Notes under the pieces: generated by a model | Database searches by the model: none | Seen by the model: only the letters and a program-made list of their open reading frames with translations | Told to the model about the DNA's origin: nothing | Program-made: the position numbers and the translations under genes | Source: an uncultured bacterium | GTDB taxonomy: Bacteria > Verrucomicrobiota > Kiritimatiellia > RFP12 > UBA1067 | Reading direction: 5' to 3' | DNA length: 63,770 bases | Assembly: GCA_902761035.1 (NCBI GenBank) | Contig: CACWIW010000017.1 | Location: 1 to 63,770, forward strand | Shown here: positions 41,956-51,000 of the stretch, piece after piece | Numbering within the stretch: the first letter of the stretch is position 1 | Layout: each line of letters starts with the position of its first letter

Positions 41956-41998
41956 GGGGCGGCAGGGCCTGGGGAGGCCGAAGGGAGGCGCGGAATGA
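41918..41998 (+). CDS. Possible small ORF or displaced C-terminus, 26 aa
   Basis: GTG 41918 starts VIAVLLRTIDVLEGRQGLGR and ends GGAE, with the stop overlapping the next ATG. It has no independent ribosome site. It is more likely the true C-terminus of the gene at 41641 separated by a frameshift than a separate gene. Confidence 0.4.
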   Translation: MIAVLLRTIDVLEGRQGLGRPKGGAE

Positions 41999-42183
41999 CC
42001 TACGCCTATGACCTGGAGCGGTTGCGCGTGGCAATCGCCGACATCATCAAGGCAGTCGGAGTCCTCGTCACCCACGGCGAGGCCCTCCCGATTCCGATGC
42101 TGGGCCGCCTCTCCCTCTTCGTCGGCGAGTGCCAAGCCGTCGACAAGCTACTCGAATCACACCAAAAGGAGATCCAGGAATGA
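41995..42183 (+). CDS. Small hypothetical protein, 62 aa
   Basis: The ATG overlaps the preceding stop (ATGA), with AGGGAGG upstream. MTYAYDLERLRVAIADIIKA is a small helical protein. It overlaps the next gene by 4 bases. Confidence 0.6.
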   Translation: MTYAYDLERLRVAIADIIKAVGVLVTHGEALPIPMLGRLSLFVGECQAVDKLLESHQKEIQE

Positions 42184-42308
42184 TACGCAAACTCGCCAAC
42201 GCGCTGGCCGCGTTCGTGGCGGTGGCGATCGTCTCGCCGCTCGTCGCCGTGGCAGCCCCATTCGCCGCCGCGGTATGGGCGTGGAACGAGACGGAGGTGG
42301 AGCTATGA
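42180..42308 (+). CDS. Tiny membrane protein, 42 aa
   Basis: After MIRKLANALA there is a long hydrophobic stretch (AFVAVAIVSPLVAVAAPFAA) and an acidic end (WNETEVEL). ATG and stop overlap both neighbours. It is probably an inner-membrane micro-protein of unknown role. Confidence 0.6.
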   Translation: MIRKLANALAAFVAVAIVSPLVAVAAPFAAAVWAWNETEVEL

Positions 42309-42475
42309 AACTCACCGTGTGGATTCGTCCCGACCAGCGCGACCCGACTGGCCGCACCATAACCCTCCGCACAGACTACAAGCTGGAGAACCACGACAAC
42401 CCCGTAATCCAGCGCTACGGCAGGAAGCTGCTCAACGCCATCGAGGGAACCGCAGACAAGAACAACCAAGAATGA
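42305..42475 (+). CDS. Small hypothetical protein, 56 aa
   Basis: ATG 42305 overlaps the previous stop; GGAGG lies just upstream. MKLTVWIRPDQRDPTGRTIT forms a likely beta-strand pair, then a helix. No family is recognised. Confidence 0.55.
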   Translation: MKLTVWIRPDQRDPTGRTITLRTDYKLENHDNPVIQRYGRKLLNAIEGTADKNNQE

Positions 42476-42488
42476 GAGGAACCGCCGT

Positions 42489-42710
42489 ATGACATCTAAC
42501 CACCACATGGTATTTGAAGAAAAATTGCTTGTCGGCATCATTCTCACGATTTTGCTTGCAATCGCATTCACGTCTTACGTAGAAATTCACGGCAAGTACC
42601 GCGACATGATTGCGGGCAGAATGCACGACGACTGCATCACGTGTGACATCTACCGCTTCCTGAACTCAAGCAATCCAGCATTCGCCATCCGCGAGGCAAA
42701 ACGCAAATGA
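42489..42710 (+). CDS. Single-pass membrane protein, 73 aa
   Basis: One hydrophobic helix (LLVGIILTILLAIAFTSYV, residues 13-31) is followed by a polar tail with paired cysteines (DDCITCDIYRF). AGAGGA lies upstream. It could be a membrane-anchored thiol- or metal-containing factor. Confidence 0.6.
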   Translation: MTSNHHMVFEEKLLVGIILTILLAIAFTSYVEIHGKYRDMIAGRMHDDCITCDIYRFLNSSNPAFAIREAKRK

Positions 42711-42723
42711 ATGGAGCCGCACA

Positions 42724-42984
42724 ATGAAACTCACCCCCGCAATCGCAATCGCGCGCAAGCTCGCCGGCTACATTCCGCCCGTCATTGACGGCGGAATGTG
42801 CTGTGCAAACTGCGGCGCGGTCGAATGCAAGACCAAACGACATAAGCGATACAAATGTATCCTACACATGTTCTACGTCCACAGCCGCGGCGTCTGCCCG
42901 AAGTGGCAGAAGGAGCGCTACAACCCGCCAGACCCACCGCCGCCGCCCAAGCCGCCGTTCGTGCAGGAGGAGATGTCGCTATGA
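42724..42984 (+). CDS. Cys-rich, Pro-tailed protein, 86 aa
   Basis: Cysteine pairs CCANCGAVEC suggest a zinc site; the C-terminus has a run of prolines (PPDPPPPPKPPF), typical of a flexible ligand tail. The stop overlaps the next small ORF by 4 bases. Confidence 0.6.
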   Translation: MKLTPAIAIARKLAGYIPPVIDGGMCCANCGAVECKTKRHKRYKCILHMFYVHSRGVCPKWQKERYNPPDPPPPPKPPFVQEEMSL

Positions 42985-43061
42985 CAAATCACGCTAACTT
43001 CTTCTACGACATCATTTCCGGCAATCACGCCGGGAGTAAACAAAAAGGAAATTACACATGA
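42981..43061 (+). CDS. Micro-ORF, 26 aa
   Basis: ATG 42981 with GCAGGAGGAG upstream; MTNHANFFYDIISGNHAGSK is followed by a short polar end. The stop overlaps the start of the Tad2-like gene (ATGA). It may mainly serve translational coupling. Confidence 0.45.
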   Translation: MTNHANFFYDIISGNHAGSKQKGNYT

Positions 43062-43390
43062 AAACACAAAAGAGAAAAGTTACAGGGGGCAATATGACCT
43101 TCGGTAAGGCAATCGACGCCTGCCGCTACAAAGGCGCAATGATTCAGCGCGAGGGATGGAATGGCGAGGGGCAATTCGTCCGTTTCGAATCTTCTCTTGT
43201 CTCTGAAAACGGCAAGATTCGCATTGAAGAAGGCATGGATCCTGATAGCTTTATTAACGTTCCAATGATAGAAGTGGAATGCTTCGTGTTCCACTGCATC
43301 AACCGTAAGACTGGTAGACCAGGCATTCAGGTCGGCTGGCTTGCATCGCAGGCTGACATGGCCGCAAACGATTGGCGAATTGTCGAGTAA
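43058..43390 (+). CDS. tad2: Tad2-like (DUF2829) anti-Thoeris protein, 110 aa
   Basis: From residue 13 the sequence reads MTFGKAIDACRYKGAMIQRE followed by GWNGEGQFVRF, and it ends PGIQVGWLASQADMAANDWR; the [MxF]GxAxxxxxxGxxxxRxGWNG start and the WxxSxxDxxAxDW end are the signature of DUF2829. Members of this family (Tad2) bind and sequester the cyclic-nucleotide signals of Thoeris and, in some cases, CBASS defence. Start 43058 (AAAGGAA) or 43094 (AGGGGG) are both possible. It is the last rightward gene, next to the integrase, a usual position for anti-defence genes. The family call is strong; the target signal is not known. Confidence 0.75.
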   Translation: MKTQKRKVTGGNMTFGKAIDACRYKGAMIQREGWNGEGQFVRFESSLVSENGKIRIEEGMDPDSFINVPMIEVECFVFHCINRKTGRPGIQVGWLASQADMAANDWRIVE

Positions 43391-43411
43391 CGATTAACCG
43401 ACAAAAGCAGG

Positions 43412-43440
43412 GGTGGCGGGGCAAAACCCCGCCACCTTTG
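43412..43440. terminator. Bidirectional hairpin terminator between early operon and integrase
   Basis: GGTGGCGGGG (43412-43421) and CCCCGCCACC (43427-43436) form a perfect 10-bp stem with loop CAAAA, followed by TTTGTCT on the plus strand. It stands exactly between the converging tad2-like gene and the integrase, so it likely stops transcription in both directions. Confidence 0.8.
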
Positions 43441-43441
43441 T

Positions 43442-44638
43442 CTACGCAACCGCAGGTAGTATCTTAAAGTACGCCTCGCCGTCCTTCTTCGTCGCCAGTC
43501 CGCAGTAGTTGTCCGCCCGCATCTTGTCGCTCGTCCCCACCATCGCCGTGGTCTTGGCCGGGTCTCCATATGCCGCCACGTGGTAGGTGATGAACGTGTG
43601 CCGTCCGCAGTTCTGGAACACGTGTATGCCGTTTCTGCGCGCAAGGTCGAAGATCTCCAGCAGCGTGTCGTTCGTCACCTTCTTGAGCGCACCGAGGAAG
43701 TCGAACGACTTCATCCACGCAATCGCCGTCGGCTCGATGTGGAACGCCCTGGGGCGCTTCCCCTGCTGGTAGCCCTTGGCCTTCGCGATTCGCACCGTCT
43801 CCTCCTCGATGTTGATTTTTGCCGCGTCCGGGTCGGCCGCCATGCGCTGTATCTCCACCGCCCTGCACCCGCAGAAGAAACTTGCAACGGCGTAGGCCAG
43901 CAGCTCCGGCTTCTCGCCCTTCGCCAACTCCAACAGGGCGAACAGCCTCCTCACCTCGTCGGGCTTCATGTACTCCGGCTCCTCCCACGGGTCCGGCTTC
44001 AGTTCAAGCGACTTGATCGGGTTCTTCGGAAGGTACTTGCGCTCCTCCTTGCAGCACCAGTTGAAGAACGTCTTGAGGTAGAGCAGATGGGAGTTGTATG
44101 TCTTTGGCTTGTGCGTCCCGTAGTTCGTCTGCAAATAGGTTGCGACGTCCTTCGCGGTTACGGCGACGAGTTGCTTGCCGCCGTTCTTCTGCGCCCACTT
44201 GCCGACCGTGGAGAATGTCTTGGTCTTGTCGGCCCCGTCCACCTTGCCCCTGTAGTATTCGTCAAACGCCTCCGCCACCGATTTCTTCACGGTTGGACTG
44301 TCCTTAGCGTTCAGCCCTCCTACATAGGCGCTGGCGACGTCGAAGAGGGACACCTTGAGGTTGGCCGACGCAAGGACGTCGTAGGCGTTCTTTGCGTCGA
44401 TGGCCTGGATGGCGGTCAGACGCGCTGCCGCGTCGCCTCCGAACTTGTGCCTCCGGTAGAAGTCGGCGATGTCCTGTTCGAGTTCCTTCTTGTCGCCACG
44501 CGAGATGCGGACTGGCTTCTGGGTGAACGGATCGACGCCGAGATAAGCCTCGTAGTCAGTCCTCTGCTTCTTGAGCCGGTCGGTCCTGGAGCGTTCCTTG
44601 ATGTTTTTTTCGACTATGGCCTTGGGTAGAAACGCCAT
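43442..44638 (-). CDS. Tyrosine recombinase/integrase, 398 aa
   Basis: The N-terminal part is a SAM-like core-binding domain (VASAYVGGLNAKDSPTVKKS to TAKDVATYLQTNYG). Catalytic residues: Arg259 in FFCGCRAVEIQRM, the GRHTFITYHVA box with Arg346 and His347, and Tyr378 in RADNYCGLA. The tail DGEAYFKILPA is typical of integrases from PVC-group bacteria and their elements. The leader holds two strong leftward promoters and an inverted repeat. Attachment-site integration makes the phage temperate; attP is most likely in 44.64-45.03 kb. Confidence 0.9.
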   Translation of the reverse strand: MAFLPKAIVEKNIKERSRTDRLKKQRTDYEAYLGVDPFTQKPVRISRGDKKELEQDIADFYRRHKFGGDAAARLTAIQAIDAKNAYDVLASANLKVSLFDVASAYVGGLNAKDSPTVKKSVAEAFDEYYRGKVDGADKTKTFSTVGKWAQKNGGKQLVAVTAKDVATYLQTNYGTHKPKTYNSHLLYLKTFFNWCCKEERKYLPKNPIKSLELKPDPWEEPEYMKPDEVRRLFALLELAKGEKPELLAYAVASFFCGCRAVEIQRMAADPDAAKINIEEETVRIAKAKGYQQGKRPRAFHIEPTAIAWMKSFDFLGALKKVTNDTLLEIFDLARRNGIHVFQNCGRHTFITYHVAAYGDPAKTTAMVGTSDKMRADNYCGLATKKDGEAYFKILPAVA

Positions 44639-44679
44639 ATTCCCCCTTCATTTTTCATTGTGAAACCATTGCGGATACC

Positions 44680-44718
44680 AAAAAGCGCACCTCGCTCTTC
44701 CGACCCCAAATGGTGCGC
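44680..44718 (-). promoter_or_regulatory. Inverted repeat at the integrase transcription start
   Basis: Reading leftward, GCGCACC (44718-44712) and GGTGCGC (44691-44685) form a 7-bp stem with a 20-base loop, followed by TTTTT (44684-44680). It overlaps the expected transcription start of the proximal promoter. It could be an operator, or a terminator for late transcripts and for transcripts from the distal promoter. Confidence 0.65.
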
Positions 44719-44720
44719 GT

Positions 44721-44750
44721 AGTATAGCAAAATCAGCCTATTCTTGTCAA
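44721..44750 (-). promoter_or_regulatory. Integrase promoter P2 (TTGACA-N18-TATACT)
   Basis: On the minus strand, TTGACA (44750-44745) and TATACT (44726-44721) are separated by 18 bases. It lies 83 bases before the integrase ATG. Confidence 0.75.
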
Positions 44751-44774
44751 CCCCCAAGAAGCCGAGAAATTGGA

Positions 44775-44803
44775 ATTATACCAAAAAAAAATTACCGTGT
44801 CAA
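44775..44803 (-). promoter_or_regulatory. Integrase promoter P1 (perfect consensus)
   Basis: On the minus strand, TTGACA (44803-44798), a 17-base spacer, and TATAAT (44780-44775), with a TGG extended -10. This is a perfect sigma70 consensus, giving constitutive leftward transcription toward the integrase unless repressed. Confidence 0.82.
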
Positions 44804-45028
44804 ATGGGGTATTTTAGATGTTTTGTCGTGTTTTTTATGAATTATTGTAATGTACGACTCCACCGACTATTCCAAGTTGGAAATTTTTTTTTATGCTTGA
44901 TAGACATTTTTTTGCGGATTCCTTGCGAATACTTGCCCCACTTCCAGCGCCATGAACGCTACGCGGCGGAAGGCCGTCACCGACCAACCGCCACATAGTA
45001 TATCACACTTCGGCCAAACGACGCAAGG
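44804..45028. other. AT-rich intergenic region, candidate attP region
   Basis: It has no credible gene. It is strongly AT-rich up to about 44.93 kb, including the short stem TTCCAAGTTGGAA followed by a T-run (44867-44890). It lies between the integrase promoters and the 3' end of the 2456-aa gene, the usual place of the phage attachment site. The core cannot be located without a host attB sequence. Confidence 0.5.
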
Positions 45029-48000
45029 TCACGCGCCGAGGATGTCCAGCACCTTCGCCTGCAACTCCAGCCGCCGGTCGTGGTAGGACTTCTTCTGCGC
45101 CTCCGTAATCGGCGTCTTGCGCTCGACCCACTTGCGGCCGTTCTTGATCTCGCCGCGCTCAAGGTGCATCAGCTCCTTCACGCGGTCGTTCAGCGCATCG
45201 ACGCGGCTCTTGCTTTGCGCCTTCCCGTCCACCACCATCGGGCGGACTTGCGGGTGCGCCTTGCCGAACTCCGCCCTGCGCTTCAGGTCGGTCGTCCTGT
45301 TGAACTCCGCCTTGTCGCGCTCGTAGGAGTCGATTGCGTTGTAGTAGCGCGTGGTGTTCTCAGGGTACTCCTTGACGACACGGCGGACGAACGGCATCTG
45401 CGACAGCGTGCGCTCCGGGGAGCCGCCCTTGGCAAGCTCGGCAACGTTCTGGACGGTGGACGCGGCATTGCCGATGTCGCGCGCAGGGCCAGCGCCGAGG
45501 AACTCGACGATGAGCTGGATGTCCTCCGGCGCGAAGTCAAGGCGTCCCTTGCGGTTCTCGTTGCCGCCGGAGAGAACCGGGATTGCGTTTATCCCCTGCG
45601 CGATCTTCTTGTAGACCCACGGCGTGTTTCGCTTGCCGTTGGACGAGGCGGGCGTGGTCTTGTCGAACTCCTTCGCCCTGCGCTCGTCTCCCTTGTAGTC
45701 CTTGCCGGACGCAAGCTGGATGATCAGGTCGGCGACGGACGGCGCAACGCTCTGCATCAGGAGCGACCCGTCGATCTCTCCCCTGTCGTTTACGACGCCG
45801 TTGCCGCCGACGATGTCCGTCACCTGGTCGCCCAGCTCCTTCACGAGCTTGACCGCCCCCTGTTCCGGCGTCTGGTTGCCGAGCGCGACGTTGGCCGCCA
45901 TCTGCGCGATGTACGGAACCGCCGCGTATGGGCCGCGGAAGCGGAGCGGAGCGAACTGCATGTCGGTCCCCGGGATCGGCACGCCGACGTTGTGCTTGCG
46001 GTCGTAGTCGCTCAGGTTGCGTGCGGAACGCCCGCCGGACTTCTCGCGCTCCTCGTCGTCGCCGAGCACGTTGTCGAGAACTGCCTTGGCTACGCCGATG
46101 CCTACGAGAAGCCCCACCAGCTCCTTGCCATGCTCGTCGCGCATTGCCTGCACCGACCTCACCGTGCCCTGCACGGACGCGTTGGCGAACATGTACAGGC
46201 CGTTGATGAGCGGCATGGCCGTTCCCTTGCGGTTGAAGTTGACCGTTGCGTCGCGCGCGAACTTCACGGCATCCTTGACCGGGACGTCCTGCTTTTTCAG
46301 CGCGGAGAAGATTCCCATCCGCGTGGAGTATTCGGCCATCTCGTTGGCGAAGGAGATGAAGTCCCTGATGTTGCTCCACCCGCTTTTCGCCCAGTCCGCA
46401 GCGCTCATGTCGCGCCACTTCTTCTGCTTGCGCCGGAACTCCTCGATGTGGCTGCGGATGCTCTGCTCCTTGCCCTCGAAGCCCTCGGAGGCGACGCCGC
46501 CCTTGGTGAGCAGCCCCGCCCTCACGGCCTCGCCGACGTCACGGGTCATCATGCCGGTCTTCAGGTAGTTCCTGAGCGCCTTGAAGTTGCCGATCTCGGA
46601 CGCCACCATCTTGGCAAAGGTCTTCGAGCCGCCCTTGATGCCGTAGCGCCCGACGAGCGCCTGGTACGCCTCAAGGTGGTCGGCAAGGAGGTTGGAGACG
46701 ATGAACTCCGGCGAGTATTGCGTGCGCATCGCGCTCATCCAATGCGTCATGCGCGGAACCCATTCAGTACCGCTGCCCCAGCGCCCCATGTTCTCGCCGC
46801 TAATCGCCTTCGACAGCGCCAGCCCGCGGCCGTTCGCTCCCTTGTCGATGCGGATCGCCATCAGTTCGCCGTTGCGCTTGAAGAGGAGGACATCGGGGCG
46901 GTTCTCGGCAAGGCGCATCGAGCCGCCAGCCGTGACCTTTGTGCCGTCGCTGAGGGTGAACGTCCATCCGGCTCCCTTCGGCAAGGTCTCCCCGCGCACT
47001 ATCTCTCCTATTGCGTTGCCCTTGTCTGCGGCGTGCTCCACGAGGTTCGCGGCTACATTCAACAGTTCGTTCTTCACAGAGCCGCGTATGCCCTGCTCCG
47101 CCTGGAGGACGGAAGCCGCGAAAGGCGAATCCGCGATGTCGGCATTGCCGCGACCGCGGGCCTTCATAAACTCGTTGCGCCGCATCGACGCCGTGGAGGA
47201 GTTGAATCCGTCCGGCTCCAGCTTCGCCATGTCGGTCTTGAGCGGGACGTAGTCCTGCCAGCGGTAGAGGTACTGGTTCGCGTCCTGCGCGGAGAGCCTG
47301 CCGGACGCAACGCGGTTGCGGATGTCCTCGCGGTTGATTTCCACCAGCTTCTTCTGCGCGTCCTCGAAGTGCGAGAATTTGTCGCCGTACTTCTTCCGCA
47401 GTTCCCTGACTATCTCGTTGGCGATGTTCTCGGACAGTCCGACTCTCTCCCCGCCACGGTCCACCTTGCCCATGCCGTAGTAGTAGTCCGCGTCGTATTC
47501 CACGCCGTTGCGCTCCGCGATGGTGCGGTTGCGCTCCGCCGCGTGCTTGCACTGAGCGTAGAGGTCGAAGTCGGCAAGGAGCTCTGCGGTGTCCTGCCCC
47601 TTCAACGCGGCCTGGGAGATGTCGTTCTCAACCTGGTCTACCTTCTTCTGGAGATTGCGCGTCAACGCCTCCTCGCGACCGTTCGCTTTGTCAGCTGCCG
47701 CCACAAAGTCGGTGGACCTGCGGTGATCGGTGTAACCGTCCTCGCCGACGATTTCCTCCACGCCGCCGATCTCGTCCTGCACGGACTGTGCCGGGGCGAG
47801 ACGGTCGAGGAACTTCTCCTTGAACTTCTCCCACTTGGAGCGCACGTCGTCGAGGATGCGCGACCCCGCGGGACGAGGCGCGCGGGCCTCGCGCTGGACG
47901 GAATAGTTTTCTTCACCACCCCCCTTGCGCTCGGCAGCGGAATTTGGTAGACTACGTGCCGAATCACCCGAACTGGATGCTTCGGCCACGTCTTCAAGGC

Positions 48001-51000
48001 GTGCTGTGTCGAGATGCGCTCCTTCGGGTGACTTCATTTTTATCTGCATATCTGCGTCGCCCTTCTCCAGCCTGCCGAGCGTCTTGCCCTCGGCCATCGT
48101 CTTGTCGAGGAAGTCCATGAACTCCTCGTTTGACATCTTGTCGATCTTCGACAGGTCGGCGCGGTTCATCCCCATGCGGGAGAGCAGCCCCTTCCACGCG
48201 TCCCTGAACGCGGCCCACGCGCGGTTGTACCACGCCTTGCCCTGCAAGGTCTTGATGGCCTTCTCCATCTCGGGGGAGTTGCGCTCGCGGATGGCGGCCC
48301 AGACCTCGTCGCGCAGGCGCGCCTTGTACGCCGCGTCGGACTCGTCCTTGCCCTGCTTGTAGCGCTTGCGGATGGACTCCACCCATTCGGGCGCGGCGGT
48401 CTCCGCCTCGTCGATGACCCTGTTGATGCGGTCGAGCAGGCGGCTGTCACCCCGCTCGGCGAGCTGTTCGGCGTACTTGAGCGTTGCGTGGCCGCCCAGC
48501 TCGTGGACGAGCGTCTTGATCGTCGCGCCGCGGAAGAGCTTCAGCTTGTTGGTCTCGCGGTTGAACGTGCCGACGACGCGGCCGGAGTCGGGATCCTCTA
48601 TCGTTCTGCCGTCGCCGTCCACATTGGGGTCGTACTCGCGGTCGAGGTTCAGTTCCATGTTCGCGTCGCGGAGTAGCAGCTTGCCGCGCTCCGCCGCCAG
48701 CTTCGCGCCCTCGCGCTCGTAGCGTTCGCGTATCGGCTCTGCGTCGTTCCAGCCGCGGTCCTTGAGCCACTTCTGGTAGTCGGCGTCGTTTGCGTAGTCA
48801 TGTGTTCCGGCCTCGACCTTGGACATGCGGAGCATGTCGCCCTTCTGCGGGTTCGACGGGTCGCCGTCGATGCCGTCGTTTATCGCCGCCGCCTTGCCGA
48901 GCATTTCCCATTGCGTGCGGTTCATCTTTTGCGCCGTACCACGCGGCTTTCCTGCGGCGTCCATGAGCGTCACCGTCAGCTCGTCGCCGTCTACCTTGTC
49001 GATGCGGAGATGACGATTCCCAGAGAGCGCACCTCCCTTTCCGCCACCGCTTCTAATGCTGTTCGTCTGCGCAACGGCCTCCTCGTCGATTGCGCGGCCA
49101 ATCTGCTCATCCTCGGCTGCCACATCGAGAGTCTTGCCCTCGCCGGACTCCAGCGACTGTGTGTTCTTCCGCTCCATTGCCGACTTCATCGACTGCGTGT
49201 CTCGGATGGATTTCAACACCTTGTTCTGGTCTGACGGGGAAAGCTTGCCGATTTGGTTGTTGAGCGCCGAGAGCCTGTCCTCCCAGAACTTCACCCCCTG
49301 CTCGTCGCCGCGCTCCTTTGCCGATGTCATCGCGGCAAGCACCTGCTCGTGCGCAATCCCCAGCTGCTTGATGCTCTTCGGGTTGCGTGCAAGACGCTCC
49401 AGTGCCCTCGACGCGGAGACGGAATACGTGTCCTGCCCGGTCTCGTTCGTCTTGTCCTTGCGGTTGGGAGACGCGGCGAGCTGCTCCTCGTAGGCGTCGT
49501 GGACGGCCTTGCGCAGCTCGTCGGCGCGTTCCTTCGAGAGCCCAAGCTCGTACTGCCAGCCGTCGTTGGCGGGGTCGTCGAGCTTCTTGAGGTCCTTGAG
49601 CACAAAGCCGTTGGGGTTGTTCTGGCTGCGCCGGAGGGCCTTTGGGTCGATTGCCACATCCGGGTCGATGCGTCCGAGGATCTTCTGCATTGCGTTGAGC
49701 CGGAATGCCTTCTGCTTCGCGGTCATTGCGCCGGGCTTGGCCTCTGCCTTCTCCGTCTCCGCCTCTGCCTCCTTTTCGGCGAGGGGGTCTGTTCCGTCGG
49801 CTCTGCGCAGGCGGTTGGTGGGCGCAGGCTCTTCTGGCGCTGGCTCTTCTGGAACAGGGGCAGCGCTTTCACCAAAGCGCTCTTCGGCAAGACGACGCGT
49901 CTCCTCTTCGATGGCGTCGATGACGTATTTGTTGTGCTTGCCCTTGAAATACTTCCCAGATTTGATCTTGTTAGAAAGGTCTTTTAGCGCCTTGTCATTC
50001 AGGGGCTCTATCCATTCGCGCCACATCTGGTGCATGTCGTTTATGTACGACCGGCGTCCAGTCTGAAGAGCCAGCTCAGCCTGGTGTTCAAGCATCGACA
50101 CGCTGGTGTGGAAGGTAAACTTCATCTTGGACTGGCCCTTCTCGGCCAGCGGGTCTGTGCCATCAGCGCGTTTGAGGCGATTGGTCGGTGCTGGGGCGGC
50201 CTTCTCCTCGGGCTCTGCGACGAGCGTCTCCTCCCTCGGAGCGGGCGTTTCTTCCACCGCGGGTCTCTCCGCAGGTCTCTCCGCAGGCGCAGGCGGCTCC
50301 GCAGGAGCGGCGGAAACGGCCTCTGCGGGCTTCTCCGGCTCGGGGGTAGCCTCGCCCACCTCGGCGGGCTTGGGCGGCTCCTGCGGCGTTTTAGGCGGCT
50401 CTGCGGCGGTTTCCTCGCCACGCGGCTCTACCACTCCCTCTCGCGGCGCTTCTGCTCGCGGCGGCTCTGGCGCTTTAGCGTCTGCTGCTTCTCCCACTTC
50501 CGGCTGCCGAGCAGTCCCTTCTTCGGGCTGCGCTGGTGCTTCATGGGCTCCATTCCCTGTCTCATTGGGTTTCTCCTGTGTTGGGGTTTTGCCTTCCTCG
50601 GGCGCGGCGCCCTGATTAAGCGCCTCGTCGGGGATCTCGATAGTTGTCTTGGCGGGTTCCGGCTTGCCGGCGAGGTATCTGCCCTCCTCGTATTCAGCCC
50701 TGGCCTGATCGTAGGCGTCCTGCTCTTCCTTGGCGGCCTGCTGCTCCTGCGCGGCGCGTTGCATCTGCTCCGCCTGCTGCTCGATGCGCTGCCCCGCCTG
50801 GCGCTCGTCGCGCTCCTCCTCGCGGATTTCCCTCGCCCTGGCGCGGACACCGGCAAGGTCTACGTCCGTCCGCGACGGCCCCTGCGCCATCTCCATCTCC
50901 TCGTGGTCGCCGAGAATCCCCTCGTCGCCGCCGCGCTGCTCCTCCACAGAGAGGTCCTTGCGCCAGTCGTCGTGGAACTTCTTGAGCTCCTCCGCGCTCA

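Noticed and set aside
44867..44890. TTCCAAGTTGGAA plus T-run as a rightward terminator
   Set aside because: Stem is weak and AT-rich, and no rightward transcript is expected there.
45080..47950. Long open frame of 956 codons on the + strand opposite the 2456-aa gene
   Set aside because: It is an antisense shadow caused by GC-rich codon use; no ribosome site, Arg/Val/Leu-rich unnatural composition, and it lies opposite a protein with clear domains. The same holds for the 778-codon frame at 50030-52366 and those over portal and terL.
48490..48507. HELGGH in the 2456-aa protein as proof of a metalloprotease
   Set aside because: Spacing is HExxxH, not HExxH; similar HExxGH motifs occur in polyvalent proteins but activity is not shown, so it is not called a protease.
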